This document shows positions 31,036 to 42,426 of a DNA stretch of 64,000 nt, piece by piece. The stretch comes from Trichoderma breve (Eukaryota > Ascomycota > Sordariomycetes > Hypocreales > Hypocreaceae): assembly GCF_028502605.1 (NCBI RefSeq), contig NC_079236.1, positions 2,914,001 through 2,978,000 on the forward strand. The letters are read 5' to 3'. The position numbers and the translations under genes are program-made. Position 1 is the first letter of the stretch. Each line of letters starts with the position of its first letter. A model generated the notes under the pieces. It saw only the letters and a list, made by a program, of their open reading frames with translations. It was not told the DNA's origin and did no database searches.

Positions 31036-34000
31036 ATGGGCTATCTCGAGGATTTCGACGACCGACAAATTGAAATTGACGCTGAAAAAGAGGAATACCA
31101 CCCGTATGAGTATCAGGCGGCCAACAATGACTCATGGGCTGGTGCCCTGCCCGTGAAGCAGGGTCTGTATGACCCTTCTTACGAAAAGGATGCTTGTGGT
31201 GTAGGCTTTGCTTGGTAAGTTGCTCGTACAATTGCATAATATGGTGATACTGACTCGAAAATCATAGCCATATCAAGGGCAAGCCTAGCCACAAAATTGT
31301 CAGTGATGCACGAAACCTACTGTGCAACATGACCCATCGTGGTGCTGTGGGATCCGACGCCCGAGATGGTGACGGAGCTGGTGTTATGACATCCATCCCA
31401 CACAAGTTCTTTATCAAGAACTTCGAGCGAGAGGAGAACATTAAACTGCCTCCTCTGGGTCAGTATGCTGTAGGAAACCTGTTCTTCAAGCCCGACGAAG
31501 AGACCTTTGAAGAGTCCAAGAGGCAACTGGAAGATGTTGCTGAATCGTTGGGTTTGCGGGTTCTGGGATGGCGACGGCCTCCCGTTGACTCCAGCTTGCT
31601 TGGTCCCGCCGCCAAGTCCCGCGAGCCCATCATTGCCCAGCCCTTCATTGTCCTTGCCTCCGCATACGGCACTGGCAATGCCCCAGAGGTCACCGACCCG
31701 GCCCAGTTCAACGAGCGACACTTTGAGCGACAGCTTTATGTGCTTCGAAAACGCGCCACTCACACCATTGGCCTTCACAACTGGTTCTACCTGTGCTCTC
31801 TATCAAACAAGAACATTGTTTACAAGGGACAGCTTGCCCCTGTGCAGGTGTACTCATACTATCACGATCTGGTCAACGCTGATTATGAGGCTCATTTCGC
31901 TCTTGTTCACTCCCGTTTCTCCACAAACACGTTCCCGTCATGGGATCGTGCTCAGCCGCTGCGATGGGCTGCCCACAACGGTGAAATCAACACGCTGCGA
32001 GGAAACAAGAACTGGATGCGTGCTCGTGAGGGTGTGATGCAATCCGACATTTTCAAGGAGGAGTTGGAGATGATGTACCCCATTGTTGAGGATGGCGGAT
32101 CCGATTCGGCCGCCTTTGACAACGTCCTCGAGCTGCTCACCATCAATGGCGTGCTCTCTCTGCCCGAAGCAGTCATGCTCATGGTTCCCGAAGCTTGGCA
32201 GGGCAATGACACAATGGACCCCAAGAAGGCCGCATTCTACGAATGGGCTGCTTGCCAAATGGAGCCTTGGGATGGCCCTGCTCTCTTCACTTTTGCAGAT
32301 GGTCGTTACTGCGGTGCCAACCTGGACCGAAACGGTCTGCGACCTTGCCGATTCTACGTCATGGATGATGACCGAATCATTTGCGCCTCTGAAGTCGGCA
32401 CCATTCCCGTTGAGCCCGAGTCCGTTGTCCAGAAGGGCAGACTGCAGCCCGGTAGGATGCTGCTGGTTGACACACAGGCTGGACGAATCATCGACGATGC
32501 AGAGCTCAAGGCTGCCGTTGCAAACAGATACGACTTCCGCTCATGGCTTGACAGCGAATTGATCACTATGCCCAAGGTTCTGGAGACCCTGGAGGCTAAG
32601 CTTGATCTGGCCCCCAAGCCCGATGCTTCTCGCTTCCAGGAAGACCCCTTGATGCTCTCTTTTGGTTACACTCATGAGCAAGTCAGCTTGCTTCTTGCTC
32701 CCATGGCTGCCGACGAGAAGGAGGCCCTGGGTTCCATGGGTAACGATGCTCCTCTGGCCTGCTTGACCGACTCCCCACGTCTCCTCTACGAATACTTCCG
32801 ACAGCTCTTTGCGCAGGTTACCAACCCTCCCATTGACCCCATCAGAGAATCCATTGTCATGTCATTGGAGTGCTATGTTGGGCCCCAAGGTAACCTGTTG
32901 GAAATGGATGCTTCCCAATGTGGCCGCCTTCTCCTTCCTAGCCCCATTTTGTCTATTCCCGAGTTCAATGCTATCAAGAACATGTCATCCATCCACCCTG
33001 AGTGGACCGTCAAGACAATTGACTTGACTTACCCCAAGTCTGAGGGAGTTCAGGGTTACTTGAAGCATCTGGATGAGATTTGCAAGGAGGCTACGGCGGC
33101 TATTGAGGCGCGTGACCGTGTCATCGTTTTGTCCGACCGAGGAACCTCTGCCGATCGTATTGCTGTGTCTGCTTTGTTGGCATCTGGTATGGTCCACCAC
33201 CACCTCGTCAGCAACAAGTGGCGATCAATGGCCGCCTTGGTGGTCGAGACCGCTGAAGCCCGCGAGGTCCACCACATGTGTGTTTTGCTCGGCTACGGTG
33301 CAGATGCTATTAACCCTTACCTCGCCATGGAGTGCATCCTTAAGCTCAGCAGAGAGGGCCTTCTCAAGAAGAAGCTGTCCGACGACGACCTCATCCGCAA
33401 CTACAAGCACTCTTGCGATGGTGGTATCCTCAAGGTCATGAGCAAGATGGGTATTTCTACTCTGGCTTCTTACAAGGGTGCCCAGATCTTCGAAGCTCTT
33501 GGCCTCGATGAGACGGTAGTTGAGAGATGCTTTAGGGGCACAGCTTCGCGTATCCAGGGTCTTACCTTTGAGCTCATCGCCGAAGACGCTTTCCGTTTCC
33601 ACGAGCTCGGATTCCCTTCACGCTACACTGTTGGCATCAAAGCCCTCCCAGAATCCGGTGAATACCACTGGCGCGACGGTGGCGAGGCTCACGTCAACGA
33701 CCCAACTGCCATTGCCAACCTCCAAGACGCAGTTCGCGCCAAGAACGACAAGTCCTACGAGGCCTACTCACGAAGCGAGTATGAGCAGATCAAGTCTTGC
33801 ACCCTGCGTGGTCTGTTAGACTTCAAGTTTGATGATTGCAACCCAGTCCCTATCGACCAAGTCGAACCTTGGACTGACATCGTCCGACGCTTCTGCACTG
33901 GTGCCATGTCGTACGGTTCCATCTCGATGGAGTCTCACTCTACCCTCGCTGTCGCCATGAACCGATTGGGTGGCAAGTCCAATACCGGTGAAGGTGGTGA

Positions 34001-37000
34001 AGACCCCGAACGATCAGAGCGCCAGGCTAACGGCGACACGATGCGCTCTGCTATCAAGCAGGTCGCTTCTGGACGATTTGGTGTCACTTCTGCCTATCTC
34101 GCTGACTCTGATGAGCTCCAGATCAAGATGGCACAGGGTGCCAAGCCCGGTGAGGGTGGTGAGCTTCCTGGACACAAGGTCTCCAAGTCCATCGCTCGTA
34201 CTCGACACTCTACCCCTGGTGTCGGTCTCATCTCGCCTCCTCCTCACCACGACATTTACTCCATCGAAGATCTTAAGCAGCTGATCTACGACTTGAAGTG
34301 CTCGAGCCCTCGTTCTCGCGTGTCTGTCAAGCTTGTGTCTGAAGTCGGTGTGGGTATTGTCGCCTCTGGTGTGGCCAAGGCCAAGGCTGATCACATCTTG
34401 ATCTCTGGACACGATGGTGGCACTGGTGCTTCTCGCTGGACTGGTATCAAGTATGCCGGTCTCCCTTGGGAGCTGGGTCTTGCAGAGACTCACCAAACTT
34501 TGGTTCTCAACGACTTGCGTGGCCGTGTCGTGGTGCAGACTGACGGCCAGCTCCGAACAGGCCGAGATGTCGCTATTGCGTGTCTGCTGGGTGCCGAAGA
34601 GTGGGGTTTCGCTACCGCTCCTCTGATTGCCATGGGCTGCATCATGATGCGCAAATGCCATCTGAACACCTGCCCTGTTGGTATCGCTACCCAGGATCCC
34701 GAGCTTCGCAAGAAGTTTACTGGTACCCCTGAGCACGTCATCAACTTCTTCTACTATGTAGCCAACGAGCTCCGAGCCATCATGGCTAAGCTGGGTTTCC
34801 GAACTATTAACGAGATGGTTGGCCGTGTCGAAGTCCTCAAGATGCGAGACGATCTGCGCACTAAGAAGACTGCCAACATTGACCTGTCTCTGCTCTTGAC
34901 CCCTGCCCATAGACTCCGACCCGGCGTTGCTACGTTCAACGTCCGCAAGCAGGACCACAAGCTCTATGTTCGATTGGACAACAAGCTGATTTCCGAGGCT
35001 GAGTTGACTCTCGACAAGGGCCTTCCCTCTCGAATTGAGTGTGACATTGTCAACACCGATCGTGCAATGGGTACCTCGCTCTCTTACCAAATCTCGAAGA
35101 GATATGGCGGAGAGGGTCTGCCGCTCGACACCGTTCACGTCAACATCAAGGGATCTGCCGGTCAATCTTTCGGTGCTTTCCTTGCACCTGGTATCACTCT
35201 CGAACTGGAGGGTGACTCTAACGATTACGTCGGCAAGGGTCTGTCTGGCGGTCGTCTGATTGTCTACCCTCCTCGTTCTGCCGTGTTCAAGGCCGAAGAG
35301 AATATTCTGATTGGCAATGTCTGCTTGTACGGCGCGACAGCCGGAACATGCTTCTTCCGTGGTGTTGCTGCTGAGCGATTCGCCGTCCGTAACTCTGGTG
35401 CTACGGCCGTTGTCGAGGGTGTTGGTGACCACGGATGCGAGTACATGACTGGTGGACGAATTGTTATCCTGGGTAGCACTGGCCGTAACTTTGCTGCCGG
35501 TATGTCTGGTGGTATTGCATATGTGCTCGACATGAAGAAGGACTTCATTTCTAAGCTCAACACCGAAATGGTTGAGTACGGTCCTCTTGAGGATCCCGCT
35601 GAGATTGCCTACGTTCGCGGCCTCATCGAGGATCACCACCACTACACTGGATCTGAGCGAGCCGCACGCATCCTTGTCGACTTCAACCGTGCTCTGCCTC
35701 GATTCGTCAAGGTTCTCCCTACAGATTACAAGCGCGTCCTGGAAGAGGAGGCTGCCAAGGCCGCCGAAGCCAAGCGTGCTGAGTACAACCTTCCCGTGAT
35801 TTCTAGTGTGCACGGCAAGAAGGATGACAAGGCCGCTAAGCTCCAGGACATGGAGGAGGCTATTGGAGATAGCTCTGCCGAGAAGAAGAAGCGAGCTCTG
35901 GTCCTCGACAAGACAAAGGGCTTCATGAAGTACGCTCGTCGTACCGAGAAGTACCGCTCTGTCGCTACCCGAACCAAGGATTGGGCCGAGATCAGCTCCC
36001 GTCTCGATGAGGACGAGCTCAAGTACCAGTCTGCTCGCTGCATGGACTGTGGTGTCCCCTTCTGCCAATCTGATACCGGCTGCCCTATCTCCAACATCAT
36101 CCCTAAGTGGAACGAGCTTGTGTTCCAGAACCAGTGGAAAGATGCACTCAACCGTCTGCTCATGACCAACAACTTCCCCGAGTTCACTGGTCGTGTCTGC
36201 CCCGCCCCTTGCGAGGGAGCTTGCGTTTTGGGCATCAACAGCGACCCAGTTGGCATCAAGTCAATCGAGTGCGCCATCATCGACCGTGGTTTCGAGATGG
36301 GTTGGATGGTTCCCCGGGTCCCAGAGGTCCGCACCGGCAAGAAGGTTGCCATTATCGGATCTGGTCCTGCCGGTCTGGCTGCTGCTGATCAGCTCAACCG
36401 AGCTGGTCACAGCGTGACCCTGTACGAGCGCGCCGACCGCTTGGGTGGCCTCTTGATGTACGGAATCCCCAACATGAAGTTGGACAAGCGAATTGTGAAG
36501 CGCCGAACCGACTTCATGGCCGCTGAGGGCATCGAGTTCAAGACCGGCGTAGCCATCGGTGCGGAGGGCCAGCCTTCGCTCGCTGATCTCAAGGCTAGCA
36601 ACGATGCTGTCGTCATTGCCACCGGTGCTACTGTTGCTCGTGACCTCCCTATCAAGGGACGCAACCTGGAGGGCATCCACTTTGCCATGGAGTTCCTTCA
36701 CAAGAACACCAAGTCTCTCCTCGACTCTCAGCTTGCCGACAACTCCTACATCTCCGCCAAGGGCAAGCACGTTGTTGTCATTGGTGGTGGTGATACCGGT
36801 AACGACTGCATTGGTACCTCGGTCCGCCACGGCGCCAAGTCCGTCACCAACTTTGAGTTGCTGCCTCAGCCTCCTGATGAGCGTGCCGACGACAACCCTT
36901 GGCCCCAGTGGCCCCGTATCTACCGTGTCGACTACGGTCACACGGAGGTCCGCCAGCACGACGGCAAGGATCCCCGTGAGTACTGCATCATGTCCGAGGA

Positions 37001-37430
37001 GTTTATCGACGACGGCAGTGGCAAGGTCAAGGGCATCAACACCGTTCGCGTCGAGTGGACCAAGAACCCCAGCGGCGGTTGGGACATGAAGAAGGTTGAG
37101 GGATCTGAGCAATTCTTCCCCGCTGACCTTGTCCTGCTGGCTATGGGTTTCTTGGGACCCGAGGCTCGCGTTCTCGGAGACGAGATTGAGAAGGACGCCC
37201 GCAAGAACGTCAAGACTGCTCCTGGCAAGTACAGCACCAATGTGGAGGGTGTGTTTGCTGCTGGTGATGCTCGTCGTGGCCAGTCTCTCATCGTTTGGGG
37301 TATCAACGAAGGCCGTATGGCAGCTCGTGAGGTGGACTTGTACCTGGAGGCCTGCACCAACTTGCCGGTGACAGGTGGTATTGTTAAGCGGACTGCGCAG
37401 GAGATTTTCACCAAGATTGCAGCTCAGTAA
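31036..37430 (+). CDS. GLT1: NADH-dependent glutamate synthase (GOGAT), 2113 aa
   Basis: Exons 31036-31214 and 31268-37430, with a 53-nt intron splitting the FAC codon. The enzyme makes two glutamates from glutamine and 2-oxoglutarate with NADH. A propeptide precedes Cys54 (KDACGVGFAC), the expected N-terminal nucleophile of the type II glutaminase domain (NMTHRGAVGSDARDGDGAGV and HNGEINTLRGNKNW follow). The FMN barrel includes GHDGGTGASRWTG. The 3Fe-4S cysteines are in KCHLNTCPVG near residue 1187. The GXGXG domain follows. The fused beta part has CMDCGVPFCQS and CPISN cysteines near 1650, the FAD motif GSGPAGLAAADQ near 1755 and the NADH motif VVVIGGGDTGND near 1895. The length equals that of other fungal single-chain GOGATs. 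Strong third-base C bias suggests high expression. Confidence 0.97.
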
Positions 37431-38588
37431 AAGGGCATGGAACGAGTTATGAAGCGTGGTGTTTTATTGAATATGTGCCATGTAGCTGGTAGCTTGCATA
37501 TATGTTTTTCTTTTTCTTTTTCTAGTTTTCAGATATATATCTCTAGCAATGATACCACAACATTATGTCAGGTCTTCGCTGTGCCTCGGCTCTCTTCTGA
37601 TTGTGTGTTGATCAAGTGAACGCACATGTACTGTTCCTCTCACATGTTGCTTGCTGTACGAAGTAATACAGAAGACAATGCTTGATTAACGCTATCAATT
37701 GATGATTCTACTCGGCACAATTGCTACCGACAGGCTCAATTGAACTTTGTCTTTGTTTCTGCTCGATTCCTCCTTGATGATTCTCTTCTCATATTCTATC
37801 CATATTTTTTTCTCGCTCTGGTCCAATCGGTTCAAACGAAAGTACTTGCGGGGCAGCCTGCGTCATTTTGCCCGATCTCATCAGTTGGTGCAGTAGCTCC
37901 AGCTTGAGCTGCTTCCGGTAGACAAGTACAGAGGCCGCACGTGCTGCGTAAGGAGCACTGATAGGCCTGCAACGGCGGTGCAAGCCGCACTAAAGAGCCC
38001 ACTGAGGTCCCGTCAGAATGTAAAATGTAGGTACAAGTTCGCTTTTTTGCGCTTGGAACGGCACGGAGCCCAAGTGGGGGTTGGCGGCTTTTCCTGCTTT
38101 GGTGCCCGGACAGTGAGGCTAGCGGTCTGTAGCATGAGATTAGTGGGCTGTGGTATGAGATTAGTGCAGTGGATACAGTGGGTGGTTTAGGTGAAGCTTG
38201 CAGCTGGACAAGGCCAGCCGTGGACAAGGCCTGGAAGCACGTGTGGCGGGATCTAGACGAGCTGTGCTTCGTACGCGCTTTTGTCTTGAAGTTTTTTTTC
38301 TTGCCTCGGACCATTCGAGGCAAAAACCTTGTTTCTCATCTTTCTCTCGCCCGCAAACTGCGCAGCTGCTTCAATCCCTTGTTGGTTTTACTTCTCAATT
38401 CCTTCGTTTGCTATCCAGCCTTGCATTCCAGCTCTGTTAGCAGCTGGGACCTTTTCACCGCTGCACCAGGCCAGGCAAAATTCAACGTTGACCCATCCCA
38501 TCAGGGAGGCGACGAATCGACGACTACGTATTCCAATTCAGATCAATTGTTTGCCAACAGGATTGATCTCCCATAGCAGACAAACGAA
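37431..38588. other. Intergenic between GLT1 and the VTC gene
   Basis: GLT1 3' region up to about 37700, then the VTC promoter. Small repeated words (GAGATTAGTG twice near 38130-38165) occur. No gene seen. Confidence 0.5.
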
Positions 38589-41026
38589 ATGCGTTTCGGA
38601 AAGACCCTTCGCGAGTCGATATACCCGCCATGGAAGGACAAGTACGTCGACTACAGCAAGCTCAAAAGCCTCCTGCGAGAGGATAAGAGGGATGACGAAA
38701 CCGTGTGGACCGAGGAGGACGAGAGCCGTTTCTGCGACGAAATCTTCAATGTCCAGCTGGAAAAGGTCGCCCAGTTCCAACAGGAGCGCTTCGATGCCCT
38801 GAAGCAGAGAGTCGAGGCTGCTTTCGAGAAGCTCAAGGAACTAGCTCCCCCTCTCGAGTCCGGCGCTGAGGCCGGTGCTGCCGAGGGTAGCAGCAAACCG
38901 GGCCTCAGCCGCGAAGAGCTAACCCCGAAGCTCAAGGAGCTCGAGGGAGAGCTCGACGAGATCACCAATGAGGTCAAGGCCTTGAAGAAGTACAGCAACA
39001 TCAACTATACCAGCTTCCTCAAGATCGTTAAGAAGCATGACCGGAAGAGGGGCGATCGCTACAAGGTGCGGCCGATGATGCAGCTCAGCTTGGCCCAGCG
39101 GCCCTTCAACTCGGAGCAGGGCTACGCGCCTCTCCTGAATAAGCTGTCTGTCATGTATTTTGCCATTCGACAGCAATTGGAGGAAGGTGATCAGGCGCCG
39201 GTCGATTTCGAGGCGTCGGCTGAGACACACAACGGCGAGCGATACACGGCTCACAAGTGTAAGTGGCGTACTTGAGCTATAGAGAAAAGCTATACATGTT
39301 TTAACTAACACGCAATTGGCAGTCTGGGTGCATCCCGACAACTTGCTGGAAGTCAAGACGCTGATCCTGCGTCGTCTCCCCGCCCTCGTCTACAGCGAAC
39401 AATCCGCCAAGGAGCTTGACGGCTCTGACTCGCCTTCCATCACCTCCCTCTACTTCGACAACTCCAAGTTCGAAGTATACTCCGAAAAGGTCGAACAACA
39501 GTCAGAAGTGACTTCTTTACGTTTGCGATGGTACGGCCAACTGAGCACCAAACCAGAAATCTTTGTTGAGCAAAAGTCGGCCGATGCCACCGGCAGGAGT
39601 GAGGAGCACAAGTTCACAATCAAGGACAAGTACATTAAGCAATTCCTCGACGGAGAGTACTCGACGGAAAAGGCGATACAAAAGATGGAGAGACAAGGCG
39701 CGACCCCAGAGCAGATCGAAGCTTTCAAGTCGACCGTTGCCAGGGTCCAGGAGTTCCAACAGAGGAGGAAGCTGACACCAGTGCTGAGAGCCAACTATGT
39801 CCGTACCGCGTTCCAAAAGCCCGCTGATGACCGCGTTCGCATCTCCATCGACACTGACCTCGCTTTTATCCGTGAGGACACCTTGGACAAGAGCCGACCC
39901 TGCCGAGACCCCAATGAATGGCATCGAACTGATATCGACAACAGCAACATGAAGTACCCATTCCAAAACATCAACCAGAGCGAAGTATCCAAATTTCCTT
40001 ATGCCGTGCTGGAGATCAAGTTGAAGGAGGACGGCAACCGCAAGCGGCCATCCTGGATCGAGGACCTGATGGGCTCTCACCTGGTGCATCCAACTCCTCG
40101 CTTCTCCAAATTTGTCCACGGAGTTGCCTCTCTGTTCGATGACTACGTGAACAACTTGCCCTTTTGGCTTGGCGATCTCGAAACTGATATCCGCAAGGAC
40201 CCGCAGAAGGCCTTTGAGGAGGAGGAGCAGCGCCGGGCTCAGCGCGCCGATGACGCCATGGCTGTCGGAAGTCTCATTGGAACGGTGCCAAGCTCCTACA
40301 AGGTAGCTCAAAGCTCACCTGTTGGAAAATCATACCTCGCCGATCGCATGGCGGCCGATGCCACGGCGTACCTGTCCCGATCTCTACGACATAGGCAGCC
40401 TCCTCAAGGCCAAGAAGAAGAAGGCGAGGGCAGCTCCCAAGCGCAATCAGGCTACGGGACTCTGTCAAACGTTCTCCCTGGTCTGTCCCTCTCCAAGTAT
40501 GCCGTTGCCAAACGAGCTCAAGCTCGTCTCCCCGAAGGTGTAGTGGAACCTTCGCAGTGGATCAAGAACACGGGAGAGCTCAAGGTCGAGCCCAAGGTAT
40601 GGCTGGCCAACGAGCGAACGTTTCTCAAGTGGCAGCATATTGCGATCTTGCAAGGCACTCTGGCTCTGGCGCTGTACTCGGCTGCTGGAGACAATGCCAT
40701 TGCGCAGTGGATTGGAATTGCGTACATTGCCATTGCAGCATTTGCGGGCATTTGGGGCTACAGCATCCTGCAGTCTCGCCGAACCATGATTATGGAGAGG
40801 AGCGGCAAGGACTTTGATAACATGGTTGGGCCAATTATCATCAGCGTGGCTATGATGCTTGCGCTCATTGTCAATTTCATCCTCCAGGTAAGAATTACTA
40901 CGCTTGCATGCCTATCGAACAGATGGGGTCTTGAATGGAAGCTAATACTGTCTGCAGTATCAAAAGGCGTTTGCCAAGATGAAGAATGCTGACGCGGGTA
41001 TGCCGATTACGGACGAGTTGATTTAA
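38589..41026 (+). CDS. Vacuolar transporter chaperone subunit, Vtc2/Vtc3-like (767 aa)
   Basis: Exons 38589-39258, 39323-40887 and 40958-41026, in phase. The SPX domain starts MRFGKTLRESIYPPWKDKYV, like yeast Vtc2/Vtc3 rather than Vtc4, with the KKYSNINYTSFLKIVKKHD helix for inositol-pyrophosphate binding. The polyphosphate-polymerase-like domain begins FWVHPDNLLEV and keeps SLRLRWYG, FVEQKS, RISIDTDLAFIRE and AVLEIKL, the places where Vtc4 has catalytic basic residues. The C-terminal DUF202 region has three membrane helices (HIAILQGTLALALY; IGIAYIAIAAFAGIWGY; IIISVAMMLALIVNFIL). The VTC complex makes and imports polyphosphate at the vacuole. The last exon adds the tail YQKAFAKMKNADAG. Paralogue choice rests on the N-terminus. 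Confidence 0.88.
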
Positions 41027-42426
41027 GGACATAGTGTATATGTATGGTCGATAATCTGATTTGTATAACAGCGATGAGGCCGGGGAAACCCGAAGCCTGG
41101 TGTTGGAGAATTTCTTGGGCAGATTGTCATTGTCAATGGTGTATATGCCTGCCTGTACTTGGTATATCATCCTGTCGCGGGGTGGGGGGCGAGAGTATTC
41201 ATGTCATATTATTTTGTTTTAGCGGTGGCGATAGGCCTACGGGATGTTAACTAATCCATATCAATATATTGTACAAAAGACGGGGTGCAGTGTCTAGTAT
41301 TGATCCTTCCTTACGCTGCTCATGTTGGGCCGATGGAATGAGCCGGATTCAGCGGTATCCCGGCCTGTGCTCCGTGTGACCAGCGGTGTTCCGGAAGTGG
41401 CTTTGGGGTCTGTGATGGCGGTGGTGATTGGGCCTTGGAAGGGCCGGGGTGGAGGAGGAGGTGATCAAGGTAGCATTTCCACCGTCCTATTCCTTGTAAG
41501 ACTCCGTATTTCATATGCAGCGTTTATGTGCAGCAGCATGCATCATGCAGTTCGTGTGGTACCGAAGAGGCACGAGTATGGGGGGCTATGCCGTTAGCAT
41601 TTGCGCTCCGACAAAATGGCTCTTTTACATTGGTGATCTAGAGTTTGAAGAGTCTCAGCTGTGTACTCGTATTTCAATGCTTTCGGGGTTTGGGTTGATG
41701 CTGAAACGAATGTAATGAGAGCCTATTGTCGCAGGGCATGGCACAGTATGTTTGTTTGTGCGCGTAGTGAAACAAGGCTCGATGAATAAATAAAATGCGT
41801 GCACGCGGGTGTTTCTACCACAAAGAAAAGACCCCTTTTCCTTTGTCTCAATCTTGGTCCTTCGGTAATTGCGCCCTGTTGTTGAATCTCCTTTGCAAGT
41901 GCATTGTGAAGAGAAAACAATCGCGTGGCCTCGGAATTCATTTTGCCAGATGCTGGTTCACCGGTAGGCGCGGGCGGCTATTGTGGCATGTTGTATGTAC
42001 ATCCTGCCTCAACTCTTTTTTTTTTTTGCCCCCCCTTCCATTGTTTGACATCCAATTGCCTTAAAAGCATCTGCCTTTATTGTCACCTGTTTTCGCTCCT
42101 CCCTTCGCTCCCCCAACCACCGGGTTATTGAGCTGCGACTGCATTTGCTGCAACATTCAAGGGCATCACTTCACTGCGCGAAACGGTTTTCTATGCCTAG
42201 CACGGTCCAACCTATCATGATTTCGCTACCGAGGGAAAGCTAAGAAAGGAAGCCCAAGCAAAGAAATAGAGCTGGGCTGGCCATGCGCACCAACCTGGGG
42301 AGATTGACCGACTTTTCGTGAGATTTTTTGCTAAACAGCACCTTAAGAGAGCGCCATTGGGGGAAAAAAAGGCTAAGCGGAAGTTGGACAGGTGGACTTT
42401 CGCATGAGGCAAAAGGGCGGGCAGCG
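41027..42426. other. Intergenic between VTC and the 844-aa protein gene
   Basis: 1.4 kb; VTC 3' flank, then a CT-rich promoter region with a T-run at about 42020. No supported gene. An upstream in-frame extension of the next gene has no ATG. Confidence 0.45.

Noticed and set aside
34014..36068. 684-codon open frame on the minus strand opposite GLT1, and a 283-codon one at 36261-37112
   Set aside because: They mirror the strongly biased codons of GLT1. No start context, no domain, low-complexity composition. Treated as shadows of GLT1.
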